From positions 77,001 to 141,000 of the forward strand of contig JAVKOQ010000045.1 of the NCBI GenBank assembly GCA_031835245.1: 64,000 bases of DNA. The letters run 5' to 3'. This document shows, one piece after another, positions 57,574-64,000 of the stretch. Position 1 is the first letter of the stretch, and each line of letters starts with the position of its first letter. The DNA is from Balamuthia mandrillaris (taxonomy: Eukaryota > Discosea > Longamoebia > Balamuthiidae). The notes below the pieces were generated by a model that made no database searches, was not told where the DNA came from, and worked only from the letters and a program-made list of their open reading frames with translations. The position numbers and the translations under genes were made by a program.

Positions 57574-58324
57574 TTGTTCTGTTGTTGTTTGTTTGTGTGA
57601 TGTCGGTTGCTTTGTCGTAAGAATAAAAAAGAAGAAAAGAAAGAGGAGAGCCGCTTGACACTTTAAATAGAGGTTACCAGCGCACAGTGCAATAAATGAC
57701 GGCCTTTTTGGTTGGTTGTCCGTCTAAATGAAACTGATCGCCATTGGCTTAGGGGGGTGTTACGCGTGTGGTTTGGCGTAATGATGCGAGGCCCAATAAA
57801 TGCCCAATATATATACCTTTATCAGAACTATTAGCACGGATATAGCAAAGTTTGCCCATTTTAGGGTTTTCTAGAGAGAAAGGAACCTCGAGGCAAAGGG
57901 CAAAGAACTGATGCTAGGGGCCACGCACGAGGCAGGTTGTTGTTTCTGGCGAAAAACGCCGCTGTGTCAGACGTGACATATGGGGAATGTCTAACAACAT
58001 GTGTCACTGCTTGAAGGACAGATGAGGAGGAGAGAGGTTGTAGTCTTTTTTTTTTTTTTGGAGTTTTCCGTATGTCGACGAATATTCTTGGCCACCCGCG
58101 TGCAGTTGCAACCTAATAGCGAATATCGCTCCTCAATAGATACTTTTTTATCGATCGGTCACCTAATAGTTGACTTTCTATAAGATATTATACTTATCTC
58201 AACAGCTCAGAGGATAATAGCCTTATTTTTTATTTCCTGGAAAAAATTAAGTAACTAGAAAAAAATAAAAAAGAAAGAAGAGAGATGTTGAAGAAGTGAT
58301 CCAGGTCTCCTCACACACACCCCG
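57574..58324. other. Divergent promoter region of GH5 copy 1 and MsrB
   Basis: A gene-free stretch. Next to the GH5 start it keeps a leader (AACCGACATCACACAAACAAACAA in minus sense, within 57580-57610) shared with copy 2. Further in are a CAATAAATGCCCAATATATATACC stretch with a TATATATA run near 57810, a TTAGGGTTTT telo-box-like motif near 57864, and TGTCGACG at 58073, 245 nt before the MsrB ATG. No coding frame is supported. Confidence 0.4.
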
Positions 58325-59333
58325 ATGCTACTGCTGCTAAGAAACTGCTTCAAGCTGCCACGAAACGCCAGCGCTTGCCTCGTGCCGGGCAGTAGAGCGA
58401 CGTGGGGCCGCTTGCCTTGGATGGGGCTGTCACGCAGAAGCGGACCATTGCCCATCGTCCGTACTTTTGTTGCCACCACGGCACCGAGAGGGTCATCGAT
58501 AGGGTCCAGCAAACTGCCACCAGAAGATGTTCCCAAAAAAAGTGAGAGCGAGTGGAAGAAGGTCCTTACTCCTGAGCAGTATCATGTCTGTAGAGAAGGA
58601 GGCACGGAGCGGGCGTTCACTGGAAAGTAAGCAACATTTTTTTCTGATCTACCCCAGAATAGCTTTGTTTCTCACCTACCTATGTGCTTGATCCTTTTGT
58701 CAGGTTTTATGGCCACTCAGAAACAGGCAACTACCTCTGCGTAGCTTGTGGCAACCCTCTTTTCAGGTTTCGTCTCATGTTTTTATTGTTCTTGTTCTTC
58801 TTCTCCTCTTCTTCCTCTTCCTCTTCTCCTCCTTTTTCTTCTTCTCCTTCTCCTTCTCCTCCTACTGCTGCTCCTCCTGCTCCTTCTTCTTCTTAGTCTC
58901 CTGTCTTCTTGTTCTTCCTCTTCTGTGCTGCTGCTGTTCTTCTTCTTGTTCTTCTTCTTGTTCTTCTTCTTCTTCTTCTTCTTCTTCTTCTTTTCTTCTT
59001 CTTCCCCTCCTCCTTGTTCTTGTTCTTGTTCTTCTTCTTTTACTACTTGCGAACTTACTTTTCAATTCTTGCCCAAATAGCTCCACCACAAAGTTTGAGT
59101 CAGGCTCAGGTTGGCCATCCTTCTATAAAGTGAAAGGCAAAGAGGCAGTCAGGGAGATCCCAGACAACAGCTTTGGCATGAGCAGAACGGAGGTTCGGTG
59201 CTCTCGATGCGACTCCCACTTGGGTCACGTCTTTGAGGACACCCCCTTTGTTCCAACCGGCAGGAGATACTGCATCAACTCCGTCGCTCTGGCCTTTCAA
59301 CCTCAAAAAGAAGAGCCAGCAACACAAACATGA
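58325..59333 (+). CDS. MSRB: Peptide methionine-R-sulfoxide reductase B
   Basis: Three phase-checked exons (58325-58626, 58704-58766, 59081-59333) encode 205 residues. The first 70 are Arg/Ser-rich without acids ([20 protein letters not shown]), consistent with a mitochondrial or plastid transit peptide. The MsrB domain has [34 protein letters not shown] and [12 protein letters not shown] (the two zinc CxxC pairs), [11 protein letters not shown] and the catalytic Cys in [13 protein letters not shown]. It reduces methionine-R-sulfoxide in proteins with thioredoxin. Intron 2 (58767-59080) is 314 nt of TTC/TCC microsatellite. A second in-frame ATG (MGLSRRSG) within the presequence could give a shorter form. 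Confidence 0.93.
58775..59060 (+). repeat. (CTT)n/(CTC)n microsatellite filling MsrB intron 2
   Basis: The intron is almost entirely imperfect TTC, TCC and TTG triplets on the sense strand. It reads open in all three frames as Ser, Leu or Phe runs, which explains several spurious reading frames here. Confidence 0.88.
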
Positions 59334-59949
59334 ACAGAAGAAAGCCCAAACAAAATACAATACTAAAAGACACCTGTGGCAATGGCGACCTTTCATTTTT
59401 CTGTTCTTGTTCTCTGGTCTTTTGCTTGCGTTAACGCACCAACTTTTGTGAATGCCCATCAACTCGTCGCTTCCAGTGTTCTCTTCCTTCTTTCCTTGGT
59501 TTGTTTCTCTTTTTGTCTGTGGTCCCGACAAGCAACATGGTGTTTATTTCTCCATTGCTATTAACAGCGAGCTGTACTTTGCCTCCTCTGGCTGCGAGCA
59601 ATACTTACACTAACATCGTGCTGGAACCACTACTCCCCTCCAGCACGGCGATGGCTTTCAGGCATGGCAAGCTGTTTCCTTTGGTGCACTTCTCTTGTTC
59701 TTTTTTTTTTTCCTCCGGCCTTTTATTTCATGTACCTCCGCTTCTTCCTATTTCTCTTTGCATGCACAACGAAGACAGTCGCAGCTCCTTCCTTAGAAAC
59801 GTCTTTCTTTTGCGTTCTTCAACAGACCAGGTACTACTGGGTCATCATCAACTCTACTATGGCGGCAGGTGTTTCTTCTCTTCTATCCTTCGTGCCTCAA
59901 CAGAGCTTTCTGTCTGTCTGCAAAATGTTGAAGCTCCGTGAATCGGGTT
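59334..59949 (+). pseudogene. Possible small secreted-protein gene or remnant
   Basis: From ATG 59376 (or 59382) the plus strand encodes a good signal peptide ending in an A-x-A-like site (FHFSVLVLWSFACV..FVNA). Downstream are short coding-like segments in one frame, HGVYFSIAINSELYFASSG (about 59538-59595) and PLQHGDGFQAWQAVSF (about 59638-59685). A TAA at 59610 separates them. A later segment RYYWVIINSTMAA (59826-59865) lies between plausible splice sites. I could not build a single open transcript. It may be a real multi-exon gene with introns I misplaced, a decayed gene, or only the 3' flanks of its neighbours. Confidence 0.22.
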
Positions 59950-60784
59950 TTATTGTGGTTGTTTCCTCTCTTCGTCATTTGGAATGAAGAGGTTGGCACG
60001 GTAGAACTGCAGCTCTTGGATGCTTTCCTTGATGTCCTCCAACGCTCGGTGCTTTAGCTTTTTCTCTATCCTTCGGTCGTAGATGTTTGGATACCAACGC
60101 TTGCACAACTCTTTCAAACTGCTTACATCCTTGGAAACAAAAAACAACAGCAAAAGCACTTTTAAAACAAAGCAACAAAACAGAAACAAGCAAGAAGAGA
60201 AAAAAAAGAAGAAGAGTGGAAAGAAGAAGAAAGAATAACAATCATGTGGGGAAGAAGGAAAGAAAGGAAACAGCTCGGATAGGCAAAGGTTTTACCACGA
60301 TACGGTAATGCAGGTGGTCCAGCAAACGAGGCATGTACTCTGCGAGGAAGACTTTGTCCATGTGAATGGAGTTGCCCGCTAGCACTGCAGTATGATAGGC
60401 CGTATATTTCTATTATTTCTCAACACAAAAAAATAGATGGTTAACTTCACACCACACACACAAAAAAAAAAATGGTACCTGAACAAACGAAAGCATCATT
60501 TCTTCGGCTTCTTGAAGCGTGACCCTGCTTTCACGACAAGCTTGAGTGAGGCCACTGGCCCCATGGTGTTCTTTGCACCAGTCGTTCATGCCCTCCAGCT
60601 CCTCGTCAGCGAGGTGGATGACCACCTCAGGAGCCTCTGCCACCACGTTCAGCTGGGCGTCCGTCACGATGCAGGCTACTTCCATGATGCGATCGGTCTT
60701 GACGTTCAACCCCGTCATTTCGAGGTCCATCCACACCATGCCATCTCGCAGCAGGCTCGCCGCAGCTTCTTCCTTCCTCTCCAT
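59950..60784 (-). CDS. REXO2: Oligoribonuclease (Orn/REXO2), DEDDh exonuclease
   Basis: Three exons (60784-60479, 60409-60296, 60129-59950) are each phase-checked and give 199 residues, the family's usual length. DEDD motifs: [12 protein letters not shown] (Asp, Glu), [31 protein letters not shown] (Asp) and [18 protein letters not shown] (His and last Asp). NYY-like motif [11 protein letters not shown] precedes. The enzyme degrades 2-5 nt RNA to mononucleotides in mitochondria and cytosol. The frame is open upstream with ATGs at 60841 and 60916 that would add an Arg-rich presequence (RESKGVRRLHRLRHRGK). I chose 60784 because it has an A-rich leader and matches the bacterial length, but a mitochondrial form from the upstream ATGs is possible. 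Confidence 0.92.
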
Positions 60785-60832
60785 TTTTTTTGTTTGTGAG
60801 AAAGTTTTGATTCGTGTCGTCCCGGATTTATT

Positions 60833-60840
60833 TGTCGACA
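60833..60840. promoter_or_regulatory. TGTCGACA palindrome upstream of REXO2
   Basis: An exact copy 49 nt before the preferred REXO2 ATG. It would lie inside the coding sequence if the longer form from 60916 is used, so it mildly favours the downstream start. Confidence 0.3.
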
Positions 60841-60841
60841 T

Positions 60842-61645
60842 AAGCCCAAGTTTCCCTCTGTGCCTCAAGCGGTGCAGCCGTCTCACCCCTTTGCTTTCTC
60901 TGTTGGCCAGCCCCAAAGGGGGGAGAGGGGGTCCAGGGGAGAGGCGAGGTTGCCGTAAAGGGCACTCTGGCAGATTTCACCATGGCTGTAGTTAATTGAA
61001 CACTCTAAAGCGGATCAGGCTCCTCCTCCTCCTCAAGCTTTGGGAAGGAGCAATTTGTTTACACTCCACGCGTTTGTTGTACGCTTTTTCGCAGAGGGAG
61101 GAGGCGTTCATGGGCTCCAGAGAATGACACGCGCAAACGGAAAAAAAAATCCGCGTGTTCTTTCACTGCGGGACTACCGCCACCGCACCGGCAGGGGAAA
61201 CAGACAGCAAAAAAACATCCACAGCAGATCTGGATCCTCCCACGTCTTGCGCCTCAATATAACTTTTCCTCAAACCCGTCGTCGCACAAAGTCCTCGCCC
61301 GTTGACGGACAAGCACAAAAACCAGCATGCCGAGTCAGCCTCAAATGAACCCAAAAATGGGGCAATGGTTGCTTTATCGGTTCATCCTCAATTAATCGAT
61401 AGATTAATGGGTCCTACATGGAACGCTTCGAGGACCACAAAACAGAACGCAAACCGACCAATAGCCCGGCGTTTCATTAAGCCCAGCCAATGAACAAACT
61501 CCGGCTCGGTTTTTTTTTATCTCCTTAACGCCTTCTTGCCGGTAGGCTATTTATTACTTCGGTCAATACCTCCCAGTTTTTTTCTTCTTTAGTCTTCTGC
61601 GACAGTAACCCAACCGACATCACACAAACAAACAAGACAGAACAA
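60842..61645. other. Gene-free spacer with promoter of GH5 copy 2
   Basis: The spacer between REXO2 and GH5 copy 2. It includes CT-poor, mixed sequence, an ATCGATAGATTAAT stretch near 61395 and, in the last 40 nt, the leader AACCGACATCACACAAACAA shared with GH5 copy 1. Beyond about 70 nt from the start the two GH5 upstream regions are unrelated. No coding frame or RNA gene is supported. Confidence 0.4.
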
Positions 61646-61879
61646 ATGAGGAGCAACCGCACAGCAAGCCTGTTCTTGGTGGCCCTTGCGCTGTGCTGCG
61701 TGGCTGTGCCCGCCGCCGCCTGGACCACCGCCAAGCAGTCCAACGGCCGCTTTGCCTTTGTCAACCCTGATGGCGAGCCCGTCATGCTCCGCGGAGTTTC
61801 CATGACCGGCCACGAGACCGGAACCATTGCCACCAAAGCTGGTGCTGGCTACTGGATGGTTCGTTTTTTTATATGTTTT

Positions 61880-61914
<35 letters not shown>

Positions 61915-63509
61915 CTTGCTTGCTTGCACTTCTCTCTCTCTCTCTCTCTCCCCTATCGTTTCTAGGTAAATAACCATGGATTCTTTTGTTTTCACAGTTC
62001 TCTGGAGAAGGAGGAGACCCTGCCCAGGATGCCAAGAACGTCGTTGAAAACATTGCCAGCACCCTCATCGAGGAGTGGAAGTCGGACGTCATTCGTATTC
62101 CCATCTGTGGCAGCGCCTGGATGCAGAACTACGCCGTGCAGGAGTGGGGCGGCACCGAGCTCTACACCTACAAGGAGTGGATCGACTTGGTCGTCGACCT
62201 CACCCGCGAGGCCGGCAAAATAGTCATTATCGATGTCCATCTGTGGGCCGTGGCCGAGTCAGAGGACATTGACGGACTGGTGGATGGATGCAGTGCCACC
62301 GCCTCCTGCTCCAGCACGGACTGGTACACGGCCGACAGGACCAACTGGCAGTGCCCCATCGCCAACGCGGATGGTTGCACCATGCAAAGTGCTGTGAAGA
62401 ACCAGGACGCCTTCAGGGAGACCTGGGTGGACATTGCCAATTACTACAAGGATGACTTGGGCATCTGGTTCGAGATCTACAACGAGCCCTACGAACGTTA
62501 TGCCAACGGAGCCAACCTGGAGGAGAGCGACTACAACTGGGACGACTGGACTTCCTTCTTCGATGACATCATCCACGCCATCCGTGATGAGGCCAATGCT
62601 GACAACATCATCTTGGTCGGCGGTTTGGACTTTGCTTGCGACTTTGGTCCGGAGTTCGGTCCCATTGCCAACCCCGAGGAGTTCCTGCCCTGGAAGGACG
62701 TGCCCAACGTGGGCTATGTTCTCCATCCTTACCAACACGGTGCCTGCTGCGGTGAGATCGGTGAAGACGAGGATCTCAGCATGACCGATCCCTACGAGTC
62801 CGCTTGGTGTCTCTTCCGTGAGAGCGCCACCGCCTCTGGCTCCCCGGTCCCCGCCCCTGGCGTCACCTGCAACAGCCCCGGATATGCTGACACTGCGGAC
62901 AAAAAGGTTCCTCCCTGCACCTGGATTCCCGAGGGCAAGCACCCCGAAACAGGAGAGCTGGGTGTGTGCGCTGGAGCTCGCAACCGCTGCCCTCAGTTGA
63001 GCGAGGCCGAGTGCAAGAGCATCGATCGTGGCACCCCTGAGGCCGGCGGTCTCTCCGAGTACATCCTCCCCATGGCCGAGTACGGCCCCTTGTTCGCCAC
63101 GGAGTTTGGCACATTCGATTGCAGCAGCTCGTACACCAAACACTTGTTGGCCTACTTTGAGGAGTATGGCATTTCCTGGACGGCCTGGGCTCTGTGGCCT
63201 CAGAACTCGGGTGGTCCTGGGCAAGGCTCTTGCGGTTATCCCAGCGTGATCTATCCCTCGGACGCTGCTCAGGACTCCGGCAAGGCCTTCAAGCCTTGCG
63301 TTGACAGGGAGGACTGTTCCGCTCTCCTCACTCCTCTCGGCTGGAGCGGCGAGCTGGTCCATCAGGACTTGATCACCAAAGGCGGCAGCGTCGATGATGG
63401 CGGTGATGGCACCACGGATGGCAGCACAGACGGTGACGGCACCACTGACGGCGGTGATGGCGATGGTGACTCTGCCCAAGACAGACTCCAACCCACTCTC
63501 TTGTTGTAA
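61646..63509 (+). CDS. Secreted GH5-family glycoside hydrolase (cellulase-like), copy 2
   Basis: Exon 1 61646-61858 and exon 2 61998-63509 encode 574 residues, nearly identical to copy 1 at 55690-57573. Visible differences are few: HETGTIATKAG for HETGGIGTKAG, IVIIDVHLWAV for IVIIDLHLWAM, IWFEIYNEPYE for IWFELFNEPYE, PLFATEFG for PLIATEFG and a rearranged Asp/Gly/Thr tail. Both catalytic Glu residues, the signal peptide and all Cys are kept, so both copies look functional. The intron is at the same place and phase but is 139 nt and carries (CT)n and (TTGC)n tracts absent from copy 1. Stop TAA, against TAG in copy 1. Secretion and polysaccharide hydrolysis are inferred from the family. Confidence 0.92.
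61880..61953 (+). repeat. (CT)n and (TTGC)n microsatellites in GH5 copy 2 intron
   Basis: Two CT runs separated by CTTGCTTGCTTGCTTGC lie inside the 139-nt intron. The corresponding intron of copy 1 lacks them, so they arose or were lost after duplication or escaped conversion. Confidence 0.85.
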
Positions 63510-63853
63510 AAGCCACAACCACGGTGTTGTTACTTCCATTTTTCTAAAACAAAACTTCATTTCATACTTTCAATGCCTCTATTGGAAGAGTTAGTGGTTG
63601 TTGGTGATCTTTCTCATCCCTCCAGTTGTTTTGCCCTCTTCTTCTTCTTTTTCCTGAGCTCGTCTTGTTCTTTTGCCTCTTGTTCTTCGTCTTTTGTTCT
63701 TTCCTCTGTTACATCATCTCCCTTCAAAACAAAAAAAAAGAAACGAAAAGAAAAGAAAGAAACTGCACAGACGACAAGAAAGAACAGTAATGTACATAAC
63801 CTTTATTATAAAGCATGGTAGTTGCAAATAAGTCTGTTGTTGTTGTAGTTGCT
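63510..63853. other. 3' spacer between convergent genes
   Basis: The spacer between the GH5 copy 2 stop and the stop of the minus-strand gene at the window end. It contains TTC-rich sequence and an A-rich run (63728-63775). The open frames here consist of Ser, Phe and Lys runs from that composition and are not supported. Confidence 0.45.
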
Positions 63854-64000
63854 TCATTCGTCTGCATAGATGTGAAACTGAGAGTAATGAGAGGCAGCAT
63901 TAGTGAGTTCCCACACCTCGGCGGCGAGGCTTGGGTCTAACAATATCTTGGTGAGCACTTTGGGGTTGGCGCAGTAGGCCACCACCTCGTCGATGCGAGC
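63854..64000 (-). CDS. Unrecognised protein, C-terminal 48 residues (partial)
   Basis: The minus-strand frame is open from the window edge to TGA at 63854-63856. It encodes a coding-like, probably helical end: RIDEVVAYCANPKVLTKILL, then LAAEVWELTNAASHYSQ and FHIYADE. Codon use (GCC, CTC, GTG) matches the neighbouring genes, and the hydrophobic spacing is regular. The rest lies outside the window and I cannot assign a family. Confidence 0.6.
   Translation of the reverse strand, partial: ARIDEVVAYCANPKVLTKILLDPSLAAEVWELTNAASHYSQFHIYADE

Overview
The window is nuclear DNA of an intron-rich unicellular eukaryote (protist). Genes are split by short introns (about 60-150 nt where I could place them, up to about 310 nt) with GT..AG ends. 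There are no operons, Shine-Dalgarno sites, rRNA genes, credible tRNA genes or CRISPR arrays. The gene set is generic eukaryotic: diphthamide synthesis, GPI anchoring, a LETM1-type mitochondrial protein, a family X polymerase and a plant-type PI4K-gamma-like kinase. TAA, TAG and TGA are all used as stops, so the code looks standard. I cannot name the lineage. Introns and flanks are full of CT, TTC, TTTC and GAAAGA microsatellites.

Layout. 1-8694 (+): 3' part of a very exon-rich gene joining a CLU-like region to about a dozen RCC1 repeats. 8962-10242 (+): OGFOD2-type 2-oxoglutarate oxygenase. 10695-13052 (-): DPH2. 13390-15153 (-): PI4K-gamma-like kinase. 16567-16836 (+): small unrecognised acidic protein. 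17058-33427 (-): a giant gene of about 5,250 codons with a signal peptide, ten composite DUF11-like repeats of about 330 residues, a TRP/Flc-like multi-pass membrane domain and a charged tail. 33741-38272 (-): insulysin-type M16 metallopeptidase with signal peptide and C-terminal membrane anchor. 38556-39722 (-) and 39940-41777 (+): head-to-head ketopantoate reductase-like gene and acyl-CoA synthetase. 42021-42774 (-): DOPA 4,5-dioxygenase-like protein with a signal peptide. 43263-43707 (-): TMEM256/DUF423 membrane protein. 44030-47714 (+) and 47752-49013 (-): convergent DNA polymerase lambda-like and 3-methyladenine DNA glycosylase genes, both base-excision repair. 49185-51535 (-): GPI mannosyltransferase PIG-M. 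51654-53277 (-): four-CBS protein. 53498-55405 (-): LETM1-like protein. 55690-57573 (-) and 61646-63509 (+): nearly identical GH5 glycosidases in inverted orientation, flanking a methionine sulfoxide reductase B (58325-59333, +) and an oligoribonuclease (59950-60784, -). 63854-64000 (-): 3' end of an unrecognised gene.

The strongest candidate for something undescribed is the giant protein: bacterial-adhesin-like repeats with Ca-loop-like motifs on a TRP-like membrane domain, interrupted once by an in-frame TAG. Other notable points are the CLU-RCC1 fusion, the membrane-anchored insulysin, the inverted GH5 pair, the sense-strand polarity of intronic microsatellites, and a palindrome (TGTCGACA) recurring in gene-flanking DNA. 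Exon borders given to the base were checked for reading phase; others are approximate. Functions are read from motifs by eye, without database searches.
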